A DNA stretch of 64,000 nucleotides from Marinifilum fragile JCM 15579 (GCF_001310955.1 NZ_BAZX01000007.1:62001-126000), one strand, 5' to 3'; shown: positions 8,480 to 19,199, counted from the first letter of the stretch. Notes: a model not told the origin generated them from the letters alone. A program made the numbers and translations.

Positions 8480-9475
8480 CTAAATTCCTTTTTTTAATAG
8501 GATAGTTTGACCTTTTTTCTCATATGTCAAATTAAATGACATACAGATATTATTTAAAACATGACTAAGCGATTCCTGATCGAAAGTGGTATTAATTTTC
8601 TCTTTTGCAATTTCATCGCTTTCAAACTGAATTTGAACGTGATAAGTTCTTTCGATTACTTTGGCAACTTCTTTCAGTTCCATTCTTCGGAATACCATTT
8701 TTTGCGTTTTCCATGACAAGTAATTATCGTCGTTCATTAAGCTTTTGCTTAGTAAGCTTTCTTTTAAAATCGCAAAATCCCCTTTCTCTAGTATAACGGA
8801 TTCCTTATTGTTGATTTCTGAAAATTTAACTTTACCCGATTCAACCAGAACCTCAACTTTATCATCCTTGGCAATTACATTAAAAGATGTTCCCAAGACT
8901 TTAATTTCAGCACCCTTTGCAGTAATGATAAAAGCTTTGTTTGGATTTTTTGCAATATCAAAAAATGCTTCACCTTCCAGACTTACATTTCTGGTGTTAG
9001 CATTAAATTTTCTTGGGTAAACCAGTTTGGCTTCTCCGTTGAGAGTAACGGTTGATCCATCTGCAAGAACAATAGATTTGTTACTTTCATGAGCTTGCGA
9101 AATAAATGTCTGATAAGGTGATAGATAATCATTGTAAACTTTGTTAGAAAGCAGACCTAGGCCAATTACTACAATAATCATTGCTGCAAACTGAAGAACC
9201 CTCTTGACATTTAGAGATATTCTTTTACCACTTTTCTTATCGGCAATTTTTCTGCTTACTTTGCTCCAGGCAATATCCGCATTGTATTGTTCTCCGATTT
9301 GCATTACATCCTTAATTAAGCCCAAATCCTTTTCTGATGCTGCAACAATTTGAGCATATTCTGAGTTTGAATCTATCAACTTTTTAAAGGCTGCTTTTTC
9401 TTCCTCACTCATTTCTCCGCTTAAATACTTCGAAATGATTTCCCATTCAATGTTATGTGATGTTTCGTTCTTCAT
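8480..9475 (-). CDS. FecR-family anti-sigma factor (DUF4974)
   Basis: This 331-residue protein has a soluble N-terminal part, a membrane span at about 93-110 (LQFAAMIIVVIGLGLL), a periplasmic FecR domain (SIVLADGSTVTLNGEAKLVYP, here SIVLADGSTVTLN and then LEGEAFFDIA, VLGTSFNV) and a C-terminal DUF4974 stretch from about 255. The sigma gene upstream ends 6 bp before its start, so the two are translationally close and surely co-transcribed. The gene downstream encodes the STN protein that is the likely signal carrier or target. The same architecture appears at 554-1531, but the two proteins are well diverged. Confidence 0.93.
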   Translation of the reverse strand: MKNETSHNIEWEIISKYLSGEMSEEEKAAFKKLIDSNSEYAQIVAASEKDLGLIKDVMQIGEQYNADIAWSKVSRKIADKKSGKRISLNVKRVLQFAAMIIVVIGLGLLSNKVYNDYLSPYQTFISQAHESNKSIVLADGSTVTLNGEAKLVYPRKFNANTRNVSLEGEAFFDIAKNPNKAFIITAKGAEIKVLGTSFNVIAKDDKVEVLVESGKVKFSEINNKESVILEKGDFAILKESLLSKSLMNDDNYLSWKTQKMVFRRMELKEVAKVIERTYHVQIQFESDEIAKEKINTTFDQESLSHVLNNICMSFNLTYEKKGQTILLKKGI

Positions 9476-9481
9476 TTTATT

Positions 9482-10036
9482 TTAAAGCACAATAATACTA
9501 ACGTAATCTTTTAAATTTTTGCGAAATGCCTTTAAAGCCTTGCCCATATTGGCTTCAACGGTTTTTACCGATATGGAAAGTTTATCAGCTATTTCATGAT
9601 ATTTTAATCCTTCAAATCTACTCATTTTAAATATCTTACTACATCTTTCTGGTAGGTTTGATAGTGTGTTTTGTATAATCGTTTGAATTTCCTTTTCCTC
9701 CAGGCTATGATTTGTGGATGAATCGTTAATTCTGGTGTTTTTTAAATGATCTTCGTATTGGTTTCTAATTCCTTTTTTTCTTAAGTATTGCAAGCTATTT
9801 AAGTAGGTTGCTCTGTACAAATAAGCTTTAAAAGAGCTATGAATTTTGAGTTTCTTTCTGTCTTCCCAAATCTGGCAAAATAAATTCTGAACAACTTCTT
9901 CTGCTTGATCTGGATTTTTGACAAATTTTACTGCATAATGACATAACAGTGGGTAATAAAACTTAAATAATTTTTCAAACTCTTCTATATTGCCTTTTTG
10001 AATGCTTAATAATATGGCGTTTGTATCTTCCGACAT
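9482..10036 (-). CDS. ECF RNA polymerase sigma factor (sigma-70 family, Bacteroidetes type)
   Basis: At 184 residues it shows region 2 (FEKLFKFYYPLLCHYAVKFV, VKNPDQAEEVVQNLF at about 20-60) and region 4 (LPERCSKIFKMSRFEGL, then HEIADKLSISVKTVEANMGKAL at about 130-170). In the family, region 2 reads the -10 and region 4 the -35 element. Its partner anti-sigma gene follows after 6 bp. About 220 bp of non-coding DNA separates it from the carboxypeptidase-regulatory protein gene upstream, enough for its own promoter. Confidence 0.93.
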   Translation of the reverse strand: MSEDTNAILLSIQKGNIEEFEKLFKFYYPLLCHYAVKFVKNPDQAEEVVQNLFCQIWEDRKKLKIHSSFKAYLYRATYLNSLQYLRKKGIRNQYEDHLKNTRINDSSTNHSLEEKEIQTIIQNTLSNLPERCSKIFKMSRFEGLKYHEIADKLSISVKTVEANMGKALKAFRKNLKDYVSIIVL

Positions 10037-10256
10037 CCTCGTTTTCGTATTCCTTGTATATTAGTTTAATTACTTCCTAATATAGGATATTTAGTTTTTA
10101 ATTCCTTAGGATATGTTTAATTTAAAAATATAATTTATTGATGCTTTCTTAAGGAATTAATGGAAAGAACCACAGGTTACTCTTTGTTATCCCCATATAA
10201 AGAGTTTGTAATTCTTTCCATTAGTGCTTTAACAGTTAATAGTAGGTTAATTGGAT

Positions 10257-11561
10257 TTAACGAGCTTTTCTTTTTAATTTTCGAATTGCTGCCTCAATAG
10301 ATTGATCTGGTTCAATTGTGTTATGTGCTCCCCAGAAATTCTTATCTGCAAAGTTTCCAATCTCATCAACCATTACTTGATTTGATCTAAATTTTTCATG
10401 TCGATTGAATTTTACAACATTGGATTCATCTCTGTCAGTAATTGCAATTTCAGTCATGGCTGTGTAGTTGGTATTGAATAGTTTTCTTTTCCAATTACAT
10501 TTGAAATTGATTTCTCCACGAGCATAGTTAAAGTACCACTTGCCTCCGGTTTCATGATAGTTTACAATGTAATCAGCCGAGGTTGGTATTACCTTAACAC
10601 CAATTGGTTTTCTTCTAATGAATAACTTACTTGCTTCTTCCGGATTATCAAGATTCAAGCTGAATTTTGCACTTGTCAAGGCTAAATTTTTAGTTTCTAC
10701 ATAAAGTAAACCATAGTACAAAGGAATGTCAACAGCTTCTTTTTGGATAAACTCAATTACGTAATGTAATTTTCCATTGATTTGAGTAATTGATTTTAAA
10801 GAGAACTTATAGCTCTGGCTAAAGTCTTCAGAAAGTAAGTTGTATGGATTTTTAATTACATCAAGTAACAATGCAGTGGCTGGTCCACCTTGTAATTTAA
10901 AAAGAAGGGTATCCATTTTCTTAACGTCTTGGCTTTTTCTTCCTTTAAAAACCTGCACTTGGTCTGATTTGGCTTGCTTATAGCCTGATTTGTGAATGTT
11001 GACAACTGCTTCAGATATTGCTACATAGCTTCTGTTCTTTCGAACGGTTTCTCTGTAGAATCCTTCCATCATATTAGGTGTTGTGGAGTAATTTTCACCT
11101 ACTTTCATCAATATTCTTCTTACCAATTGCTCAGGATCTAAAGGATAAATATTGACTTCATTTAGAGGAACAACTGCCATTTGAAGTTGCAATACATTCT
11201 TCTTAGGTTTTAAAGATTTGATATCAACTTCAAGGTTTTTGTATCCTACATGACTAATTTCAATTTTGCTAACAGGTAAACCTTTGGCAATTTTAAGTGT
11301 AAATTCACCTTCGCTGTTTGAAACTGTAGCTACATTCACACCCTTTACGGCAACTGTTGCAAAAATTAGAGGATCTTTAGAATCTATATCCTGTACTTTA
11401 CCTTTATATACATCGTATTTTAAGGTATCAATTACAAGCTGTACCTTATTCTTTTCTTTCTTCTTTTTTTTCTTCCATTCTCCTGCTGATACAGAAATGG
11501 AGGACAATAATAAAAATGCCGAAAGTAGAATGGTAATTTTTGAAATAAAATTTGTTCTCAT
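10257..11561 (-). CDS. Secreted carboxypeptidase-like regulatory domain protein
   Basis: This 434-residue protein has a signal peptide (residues 1-27, ending VSAG) and a very basic patch right after it (WKKKKKKEKNK). A carboxypeptidase-like regulatory beta-sandwich spans about 52-135 (GKVQDIDSKDPLIFATVAV, GEFTLKIA, ISHVGYKNLEV). The last 290 residues align by eye with the STN protein at 6896-8440: GFYRETVRKN against SFYRESVMKN, VQVFKGRKSQDV against VKVFKSRKIYDV, LQGG against LKGG, and the closing FWGAHNTI against FWGKSNFI. It lacks the STN domain. It stands just upstream of the sigma gene on the same strand. Its function is unknown. The shared domain suggests a common surface role. Confidence 0.82.
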   Translation of the reverse strand: MRTNFISKITILLSAFLLLSSISVSAGEWKKKKKKEKNKVQLVIDTLKYDVYKGKVQDIDSKDPLIFATVAVKGVNVATVSNSEGEFTLKIAKGLPVSKIEISHVGYKNLEVDIKSLKPKKNVLQLQMAVVPLNEVNIYPLDPEQLVRRILMKVGENYSTTPNMMEGFYRETVRKNRSYVAISEAVVNIHKSGYKQAKSDQVQVFKGRKSQDVKKMDTLLFKLQGGPATALLLDVIKNPYNLLSEDFSQSYKFSLKSITQINGKLHYVIEFIQKEAVDIPLYYGLLYVETKNLALTSAKFSLNLDNPEEASKLFIRRKPIGVKVIPTSADYIVNYHETGGKWYFNYARGEINFKCNWKRKLFNTNYTAMTEIAITDRDESNVVKFNRHEKFRSNQVMVDEIGNFADKNFWGAHNTIEPDQSIEAAIRKLKRKAR

Positions 11562-11804
11562 GGCAAAATGATTTTATCTGTTTATATTATTGCTGTTAAT
11601 ATGGAATTACGATCGTTTAATTTCCTGTTTCTATTACTATGATGCATGAGTTTGAATTTACCCTATTGAAAATTGTTTTTTTATTTACATTTAATAGACT
11701 TGAGTTTGTACATGTATTTTATTAATAATCATATAAACATAGACATCTCGGTTTTTATACCTAATTTTAATCAATTCTATACCCAACTAATTATTTAAAT
11801 TAAT

Positions 11805-12518
11805 ATGAAAATTGATTTCTGTAAAGAGGAACTGGTTTTAAGAGTTTACCCTACAATTGGGGGATGTTTTCAGGAAGGATGGATGGTTTTGAAGAATCAT
11901 TTTTTGATTCTTTTTCTTGCAGTTATTCTTGCAGCATTGCTAGATATTCCAATGGGGTATAAGCAGTACCTTGAAAATGCTGGTGATTCTTATTCTGTGG
12001 GAATTTCTTTTTTTAATTTAATAGGATTTGTCTACTATGTGATGATCATTACACCATTTAATTATGGTTTTGACTGGATATATTTAAGTGCAGCCAGAAA
12101 GAAAGAGCCACAATTCGAAGAAATACTTTCAGGCTTTAAAAAATACCTGGTAGTTATTCTTAGTCATTTACTGGTTATTGGTATAACTGGATTTGGATTT
12201 ATATTACTGATTATTCCTGGAATATACCTGTTGTGTAAACTGGTATTTGTTCCTTATCTGGTAATGGATAAAAACGTGGATCCAATTCAAGCAGTTAAAC
12301 TAAGCTATTATCTTACGAAAGGTTATTTCTGGACAATTTTTGGAATGGGCATTCTATCGTTCTTTATTATAATTCTAGGAATTATTTGCCTTGTTGTAGG
12401 TGTATTTGTATCATTAGTTTGGATACACTCAGCCTTTGCAGTTTTATACAAGGCAGTTGATGAATTACATTTTAAAGAGGCTTGTGTATTAGCTGGAGTA
12501 GAAATAAAAGAAGAATAA
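11805..12518 (+). CDS. Integral membrane protein, DUF975/YciC-like
   Basis: The 237-residue protein has six probable membrane helices and the hallmark stretch PGIYLLCKLVFVPYLVMD followed by DPIQAVKLSYYLTKGYFW, which resembles the DUF975/YciC-type membrane family (proteins that present a re-entrant PGxYL...F...V.D motif). No reaction is known for these families. It is divergent from the gene at 10257-11561 and convergent with nadA. The two converging genes share a terminator at 12521-12547. The ATG at 11805 is the first in frame. Confidence 0.65.
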   Translation: MKIDFCKEELVLRVYPTIGGCFQEGWMVLKNHFLILFLAVILAALLDIPMGYKQYLENAGDSYSVGISFFNLIGFVYYVMIITPFNYGFDWIYLSAARKKEPQFEEILSGFKKYLVVILSHLLVIGITGFGFILLIIPGIYLLCKLVFVPYLVMDKNVDPIQAVKLSYYLTKGYFWTIFGMGILSFFIIILGIICLVVGVFVSLVWIHSAFAVLYKAVDELHFKEACVLAGVEIKEE

Positions 12519-12520
12519 TA

Positions 12521-12547
12521 AAAAGCCATCATATTTGATGGCTTTTC
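12521..12547. terminator. Bidirectional Rho-independent terminator
   Basis: AAAAGCCATCA pairs with TGATGGCTTTT around a short loop (TATT). A-rich and T-rich flanks on either side let it act on both strands. It serves the converging genes ending at 12518 and 12556. Confidence 0.9.
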
Positions 12548-12555
12548 TTATATAA

Positions 12556-13482
12556 TTACAGTTTCAACTGTTTCGACATTTCAAGCATTTTTACAATTGG
12601 AGCTTTGGCATTTTCCATTACATCATCGGGAAGGATGATTTCCGGTTGTTCATTTTTAAGAGCCAAATAAATTTTCTCCATGGTATTTAATTTCATGTAT
12701 GCACAGTCGTTGCACGAACATGTTTCATCAGCAGGAACAATTAAAAATTCTTTTTCAGGTGAATCTTTTTTCATTTGATGTAAAATACCAGTTTCGGTAG
12801 CAACAATAAATTTTTTGGCATCACTTTCTTTGGTGTATTTCAACATCGCTGTTGTAGAACCAACAAAATCAGCGAGCATTAAAACAGGCTGAGGACATTC
12901 TGGGTGAGCAATTAAAGTTGCATCTGGATTTTCAACTTTCATTTTCATGATTTTTTCCGCTGAAAGAATGTCATGAACTTCACAAGTCCCATCCCATAAA
13001 ACCATATCTCTACCAGTAACTTCGTTGATATAGCGACCAAGGTTTTTGTCAGGAGCAAAAATAATTTTTTGATCTTTAGGCAATGATTCAACCAATTGTA
13101 CAGCATTTCCCGATGTGCAAATTAAATCAGAAAGAGTCTTTATTTCTGCACTACAATTGATATATGAGATCACCATGTGGTCGGGATATTTTGCTTTGAA
13201 TTTTGCAAAATCTTCTGCAGGACAAGATTCTGCCAAAGAGCATCCAGCTTCCAAATCAGGAAGAAGAACTTTGGTATTTGGATTAAGGATTTTTGCAGTT
13301 TCGGCCATAAAATGAACCCCTGCAAACAAAATAATATCAGCATCTACTTCAGTTGCCTTTTGTGCAAGCGCTAAACTGTCACCTTTGAAATCCGCAATCT
13401 CCTGAATATCGGGAGTTTGATAATAGTGTGCTAAGATAACTGCATTTTTCTCTTTTGCCAGTTGAAGAACTTTTTCTCTCAT
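12556..13482 (-). CDS. nadA: Quinolinate synthase NadA
   Basis: NadA condenses iminoaspartate (made by NadB) with dihydroxyacetone phosphate to quinolinate, the first ring of NAD. Family motifs are all present: AVILAHYYQTPDIQEIADFKGDSL, here HYYQTPDIQEIADF near the start, FAGVHFMAETAKIL, DLEAGCSLAESCP, INCSAEIKTLSD, CTSGNA, APDKNLGRY, HPECPQPV and the C-terminal ETCSCNDCAYMKLNT. The conserved cysteines that hold the 4Fe-4S cluster are visible. The start is taken at 13482 (MREKVLQLAK), because the 14 residues before it are not conserved in this family. nadB and nadC are not in the window. It is oxygen-sensitive in other organisms. Confidence 0.96.
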   Translation of the reverse strand: MREKVLQLAKEKNAVILAHYYQTPDIQEIADFKGDSLALAQKATEVDADIILFAGVHFMAETAKILNPNTKVLLPDLEAGCSLAESCPAEDFAKFKAKYPDHMVISYINCSAEIKTLSDLICTSGNAVQLVESLPKDQKIIFAPDKNLGRYINEVTGRDMVLWDGTCEVHDILSAEKIMKMKVENPDATLIAHPECPQPVLMLADFVGSTTAMLKYTKESDAKKFIVATETGILHQMKKDSPEKEFLIVPADETCSCNDCAYMKLNTMEKIYLALKNEQPEIILPDDVMENAKAPIVKMLEMSKQLKL

Positions 13483-13585
13483 CAGATTTTTCTTTGCTAT
13501 AAATTTGTATAAATACAGATGCAAATATCTTTAAATTCTTGTGAAATACAAATGGAGGAAGTTTATTTTAACAGGTTCTTAAAAA

Positions 13586-16500
13586 TTAAGCAGAGGGAAG
13601 AGTGAATAAAAATGTACTTCCTTCGCCTAATTTACTTTCAACTTTTATCTTGCCTCCATTGATTTCTACAAACTCCTTGCAAAGTATTAGTCCCAATCCT
13701 GTGCCTTTTTCTCCTGCTGTACCCGAAGATTTATATTTAAGGTCAATTCTGAATAGTTTGTCAATGTTCTCCTTATCAATTCCAATCCCTTGATCAATGA
13801 TTTGAATTTCATGAAAATTGGTTTGTGGAATAACGTTTACCGAAACCTCGCTGTTATTATGAGAAAATTTAATTGCATTATTAATCAGGTTTCTTAAAAC
13901 AGAACTACACATGTTTCTATCAGCTTTCACCCTTATTTCTTCAGGGCAAAATATTGTGAGATTAATTTGCTTTTTTTCAGCCGAAGCTTCGTATAGACTT
14001 ATGGTGTCAGATATCAATTCACACAAATCAAATTCACTGGGTTCAAAACTAATTTTTCCGGTTTGCGAACGCGACCAGGTAAGAAGGTTTTCTAGCAAAT
14101 TAAAAATGTGCTTAACAGATTCATGTATTTTTCGAATGCCAATTTGTTTCTCTTCTTCATCTACATATTCGTAATTTTCATGAATCATTTCGCTAATTGA
14201 GAGCAAGCTGGTAAATGGATTTTTTAAATCATGGGATATAATCCTAAAAAACTTGTCTTTGGTGGCAACTAACTCTTTTAGGTTTTGTTCCGATTCTTTT
14301 AGATTTTTATTGGCAATTTTAATTTTCTCGTTTTGTGCACTGAGTAATTTGTTGGTTTTGATGTTTAAAAGATATCCGTATACAAAAATAATTATTCCAC
14401 TAACTATCAGCACAAGAAGAAGAATAAACCACCAAGTCATGTAAAAAGGAGGGTGAATGATTATTTGTAACTCTCTGGGAGTTTCGCTCCATTTTCCGTA
14501 AGGATTTTGAGCAATTACTTGAAAAGTGTAATTACCTGGAGATAGGTTGGAGTAGGAGGCAAAATTCCTTTTTTCAGAATACACCCATTTTTTTTCCAAA
14601 CCTTTAAGTCTATAGGCATAATTTACCTTGTCGGGAGTAAAGTTGGATAAGGTGGAGAATTCAAATGAAATAAATCGATGTTCAAAATCCAATTCTATTG
14701 AATCGGTAAAGGCTATACTTTTCGAAAAACCATAAGAGTCATTTTCTTTATTGTATGATATTTTATTGTCATTTGATTTTAATGGTACAACATTTACAGG
14801 TTGACCATGGATTTCGAGTTTTGTGAGTACCGCATCATATATTGCGTTTTCTGTAATTTCTTTATTGGGATTTATAATATTTAGTCCATAAACTCCACCA
14901 AAATAGAGCAAGCCACTTTTTCCTTTATGGAATGCGCCTCCATTAAATTCATTGCTTTGCAATCCATCATGAACATCAAAATTATTGCAGGAATAGTTTT
15001 TTAATGAGAACTTACATATTCCATAATTGGTGCTGAGCCATAAATTGTTTTTGTTGTCGGGAAGAACTCCATAAATTACATTATTGGGCAATCCATCTTC
15101 TGTTCCAAAATGTTCAAACTGTTCAGTGTTCGGATTAAACCTGTTTAACTTGTTGTTTGTTCCAATCCACAAAGTTCCATTTTCTTCTTCGTAAATTGAG
15201 AATACCACATCATCCGAAATTGTGTTTTGCGAATTGCTGGTATAGGTATAGCTTCTGAATAATTTTGATTGTTTGTTATATACGTTTAAGCCTCCGCCAT
15301 AGGTTCCTATCCAAATATTCCCTTTTGCATCTTCGAAAATTACTGAATAAACAAAATTATGGGAAATGCTGTTGGGATCATTATCTGAGTGTTTAAATTG
15401 TGTGAATTTTTCTGTTTCCGGATCGAATAGGTTTAAGCCATTTTGTGTGCCAATCCAAAGTAAACCCTCACTGTCCTCAAAAATTACTCGAACAGAATTG
15501 TTACTAATCGATTTGCTTGTTGTTTAGGTCATTTTTGTAGTATTTTCTTTTCCCATTCATTGGATTAAAGCGAATGAGCCCATCACCATCAGTACCAATC
15601 CAGATAAGTCCTTTTTGATCTTCATAAATTTTTCGGATGGCTTTATGTGGAAGTTTTGGGGATTGTCTAAAATCGTACCTGATAAATGTATCTTGACTTA
15701 CCTGATATTTGGTAAGTCCATGGTGGTTTGTTCCAATCCAAACATTGGAATCTCTATCTTCACATATTGACCAAATAAAATTACCAGGCAAACTATTTCG
15801 GTCTAAAGGATCTTGTTTTAATAAATTGAATTTATGCAATTGCGGATCATAGATGCTAATACCTGCACCAAAGGTTCCAATCCAAATTACTCCATTTTTG
15901 TCTTCGAAAATACAATTAATGGAGTTTTCAGATAGGCTTTGCGAATCTGCTGAGTTATTTTTGTAGTGATATTTTCTCTGCCCGTCGGGATCTAGTCGAA
16001 ATAAGCCTGAACCAAATGTGCCAAACCATAAATTGTTGTTTTTATCCATTATTAGTGGGGGAGCTGTGTTAATGGAAAGGCTATTTGTTGATTCGAATGA
16101 TTTTACGGCTTTCTTGAATGTTACAGCGTCTTTAGTTTTGTACAGTAATGCTTTATCGGTAGAAATCCATATTGTGGAGTCCTTGTCGAGTATTATTCTG
16201 TCCACTTCAATATCTTTTAGGAAATACTGAGGCTTGACTTTTAGGCTTTTATCAAGAATATAAAATCCATTGTTGGTTCCTACTAAAACGGATCTAGCTG
16301 TTTGAACCAAAGTAGTTATTTGTAAGTCTTCCTGGGAATCAGAAAGTTTTTCTTTTATGATTTGATTGGATTCCTGGTTGTATGAGTATAATCCAATATC
16401 TGTTGCGATTAAAATTTTATTAGAATTTACCTGAAGAATTCCATTGATCCTGGAGGAGACATTTTTGGAGTTTTTAATGTTAATGGTACTTAATTTTGCT

Positions 16501-16973
16501 ATGTCAATGCAATTGATTCCATTTAAAGTGCCAATCCATAAGCGATTATGAGAATCCTCATACAAGTGGGTAATCGTATCGTTTGTTAAAGTTTTATTAC
16601 TTCCAATGCCTCTAAATTGGGTAAATTGTTCATTAACAGGATTAAATCGAGTAAGTCCACCTCGAGATCCGAACCAGAGTTTTCCTTTGCTATCCTCAAA
16701 TATCTGCTCTATCCATTTGTGAGTTATAGTATTTAAGTTGTCAGGATCACTTCGGTATATCACAAAGTTTCTACCATCGTATCGATTTAAACCATCTTCG
16801 GTTCCAAACCACATGAATCCGTTAGAATCCTGGAAGATACAATAAACAGAACTAAGCGACAGTCCATCATTAATTGTGATGCGTTTAAAACGAATGTTAT
16901 TTTGTTGTGCAAAAATATTACCCAATGACAACAAAATACTAAGGAATAGTAAAATTGGTTTTTGGTGGATCAT
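13586..16973 (-). pseudogene. Large reg_prop/Y_Y_Y sensor histidine kinase, broken by a one-base frameshift
   Basis: The gene is in two frames: 15504-16973 (N-terminal part, ending in a TAG) and 13586 to about 15515 (C-terminal part). Removing one A from the AAA at 15512-15514 joins them into a 1128-residue protein with no lost motif. In order it has a signal peptide (MIHQKPILLFLSILLSLG), about a dozen reg_prop blades of a double beta-propeller (FEDSxGxxWIGT repeats), a Y_Y_Y domain (about 740-800), one membrane span (ILLLVLIVSGIIIFVYGYL), a HisKA domain with FRIISHDLKNPFTSL, and an HATPase domain (NLINNAIKFSHN, GTGLGLILCKEF). Unlike the classic hybrid two-component systems of Bacteroides it ends after the kinase, with no receiver or AraC domain. 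Its ligand is unknown. The start at 16973 is preferred over 16997 for the signal peptide. Confidence 0.88.
15504..15516 (-). other. Frameshift site in the sensor kinase gene
   Basis: Read on the minus strand, frame 1 gives AAC AAG CAA ATC GAT TAG. With one A less it gives AAC AAG CAA TCG ATT AGT AAC AAT, that is N-K-Q-S-I-S-N-N, the usual blade linker (SISNNSVRVIFEDSEG). The single extra base lies in a run of three A. Confidence 0.85.
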
Positions 16974-17171
16974 GTCTGGTAAATCTGGGTTAATCAATCC
17001 ACAACAAATTAATGAAAAAAGTTCTTTTTACGTAATTTATAAAATTAAAGGTTGTTAAATCAGTTAATTGGGGTGGAATACGATTCCATTTTAAAAATTA
17101 TTGTGTTTTGTGAGGAGAGAAAATTACTTTTACCTTTTCAAATCTTAATCCAAGAAAAGAAATTTGATAGA

Positions 17172-17903
17172 ATGTTAGAAATTTGTTGTTATTCTGTGAA
17201 GTCAGCAATAATTGCTGAGCAAGCTGGTGCGAATCGTATTGAATTATGTGCAGGTGTTTATGAAGGTGGTACAACACCCAGTTTGGCTACTATACAATTG
17301 GTAAAAGAAAAACTAAGTATTCCGGTACATGTTATCATTAGGCCTAGAGGTGCCGATTTTTGTTATTCAGATATCGAATTTGAATGCATGAAGAAGGATA
17401 TTCTTTCGTGTAAAGAAGAAGGAGTAGAAGGTGTTGTATCAGGAGTTTTGCTTGCAGATGGAAAAATTGACAGGGAGAGAACAAAAGAACTGGTTGATTT
17501 GGCAAAACCAATGAGTTTTACCTTCCATAGAGCATTCGATATGGTTGAAAATCATTTTGAGGCATTGCATGAACTAATGGAAATGGGTGTGGATAGAATT
17601 CTTACTTCGGGTGGAATGCAAACAGCAGAAGAGGGAATTGACTTGTTGAAAGAGCTTGTGGATAGAGCAGAAGGCAGAATCATTATCATGCCGGGAAGTG
17701 GTGTAAACGAAAACAATATTGGCAAGCTAAAAGAAATTACTGGAGCCAGTGAATTCCATTGTTCCTCCAAAAAACTGGTAAAAAGTAAGATGAAATACCA
17801 GAATCCGAATATCAATATGGGAGGAGAGGGAAGTATTCCTGAATTTGAATATTACGAAGCAGATCCTGATAAAATAAAGAATGTTTTAAGTAAACTTAAT
17901 TAA
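17172..17903 (+). CDS. cutC: Copper homeostasis protein CutC
   Basis: This 243-residue TIM-barrel protein has the CutC motifs: LEICCYSVKSAIIAEQAGANRIELC, here CCYSVKSA and GANRIELCA, then GGTTPS, IRPRGADFCYSD, GVVSGVLLADGKID, FHRAFDMV, RILTSGGMQ and MPGSGVN. CutC is linked to copper tolerance in E. coli, although the mechanism is disputed. The start at 17172 fits the family. A longer frame beginning with TTG at 17052 adds 40 residues that match nothing. It is a single-gene unit ending in a strong terminator at 17910-17945. Confidence 0.95.
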   Translation: MLEICCYSVKSAIIAEQAGANRIELCAGVYEGGTTPSLATIQLVKEKLSIPVHVIIRPRGADFCYSDIEFECMKKDILSCKEEGVEGVVSGVLLADGKIDRERTKELVDLAKPMSFTFHRAFDMVENHFEALHELMEMGVDRILTSGGMQTAEEGIDLLKELVDRAEGRIIIMPGSGVNENNIGKLKEITGASEFHCSSKKLVKSKMKYQNPNINMGGEGSIPEFEYYEADPDKIKNVLSKLN

Positions 17904-17909
17904 TAGCAA

Positions 17910-17945
17910 AAAGAGCTGTTTCATAATAGAAACAGCTCTTTTTAT
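17910..17945. terminator. Bidirectional Rho-independent terminator
   Basis: AAGAGCTGTTTC pairs perfectly with GAAACAGCTCTT around ATAATA, flanked by A and T tracts. It separates the converging cutC and deoB genes. Confidence 0.93.
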
Positions 17946-17959
17946 TGGTTTGAAAACTT

Positions 17960-19138
17960 TTAGTATAGGTCTTTGGCAAAACTTCCTTCAATTTTATTGC
18001 CTAGTAGCAATTCTTCAATTGTTGCTGCAATATCAGCGAAAGTAGTTCTGGTTCCCAAATTAACATTCAGTTTGATTTGCTTACCATATACCATTAAAGG
18101 AATGTACTCCCTTGTATGATCAGTTCCTTTGTAGGTTGGATCGCAACCGTGGTCTGCGGTTAAAATCAGAATTTCATCTTCTTTTAGCTTTTCTTGAATT
18201 TGAGGCAGATATTTATCGAATTCTTCCAAAGCATCTTTGTATCCCTCAGGATTTCTTCTGTGCCCATATACCATGTCAAAATCAACAAGGTTGGTAAAGA
18301 TTAAACCTTTAGAATCTTCCTCAAGAGCAACAAGCGTTTTTTCAATGCCATCCACATTATCTTTGTTGGTTCCTCTTGAATCGGTAATTCCTTGTCCTGC
18401 AAAAATATCTTTGGTTTTACCAATTCCAATCACATCCAAGCCATTCTCTTTTAAACGATCTAATACCGTTGGTTGAGGTGGCGTAACCGAATAATCATGA
18501 CGATTGGGAGTACGAGTAAAGTTACCTTTTCCACTTCCCAGGTATGGACGTGCAATTACACGAGCTACTGGTTCATGCTCAGAACAAATCTCTAAAGCAA
18601 TTTCACAAGCTTTGTACAATTCTTCCAAAGGAATTACTTCTTCGTGTGCTGCAATCTGAAAAACAGGGTCGGCAGATGTGTAAACAATCCAATTACCTGT
18701 TTTCATTTGCTCATCGCCATATTCATCAAGAATTGCTGTTCCCGAAGCTGGCTTGTTTGCCATTACTTTTCTACCGGTTCTTTCCTCAAACAACTTGATG
18801 GTTTCTTCAGAAAATCCATTGGTATAAGTAGGGAAGGCTTTTTCAAGTTTTACACCAGCAATTTCCCAGTGGCCTGTAGTTGTATCTTTTCCCTTTGATG
18901 CTTCAGCAGCTTTTCCATAAGCTCCATTTACATTGTTTTCAGGCTCAACACCATCAATATCGATGATGTTACCTAAACCAAGTTTTTGCATGTTAGGCAG
19001 GCTGATACCTCCGCAATGTTTTGCAATATTTCCGATGGTGTTCGATCCAACATCACCAAATTCTTCAGCATCTGGTAAATAACCAACACCTGCGCTATCT
19101 AATACTACGATTGTAGCACGTTCAATTTTTGGAATCAT
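17960..19138 (-). CDS. deoB: Phosphopentomutase DeoB
   Basis: DeoB interconverts ribose 1-phosphate or deoxyribose 1-phosphate and the 5-phosphates in nucleoside salvage. The 392-residue protein has the alkaline-phosphatase-like metal sites: [13 protein letters not shown] at the start, [34 protein letters not shown] and [11 protein letters not shown] with [10 protein letters not shown] at the end. The start at 19138 ([13 protein letters not shown]) is chosen over 19216, since the 26 extra residues hold no family sequence and cover the promoter. A good promoter lies at 19200-19230. No other deo gene is nearby. Confidence 0.96.
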   Translation of the reverse strand: MIPKIERATIVVLDSAGVGYLPDAEEFGDVGSNTIGNIAKHCGGISLPNMQKLGLGNIIDIDGVEPENNVNGAYGKAAEASKGKDTTTGHWEIAGVKLEKAFPTYTNGFSEETIKLFEERTGRKVMANKPASGTAILDEYGDEQMKTGNWIVYTSADPVFQIAAHEEVIPLEELYKACEIALEICSEHEPVARVIARPYLGSGKGNFTRTPNRHDYSVTPPQPTVLDRLKENGLDVIGIGKTKDIFAGQGITDSRGTNKDNVDGIEKTLVALEEDSKGLIFTNLVDFDMVYGHRRNPEGYKDALEEFDKYLPQIQEKLKEDEILILTADHGCDPTYKGTDHTREYIPLMVYGKQIKLNVNLGTRTTFADIAATIEELLLGNKIEGSFAKDLY

Positions 19139-19199
19139 AAAGTATTGTGTTTTTATGTATTTCGAAAAATACAGATGATGGGTTGTTTTTGTAGTGATG

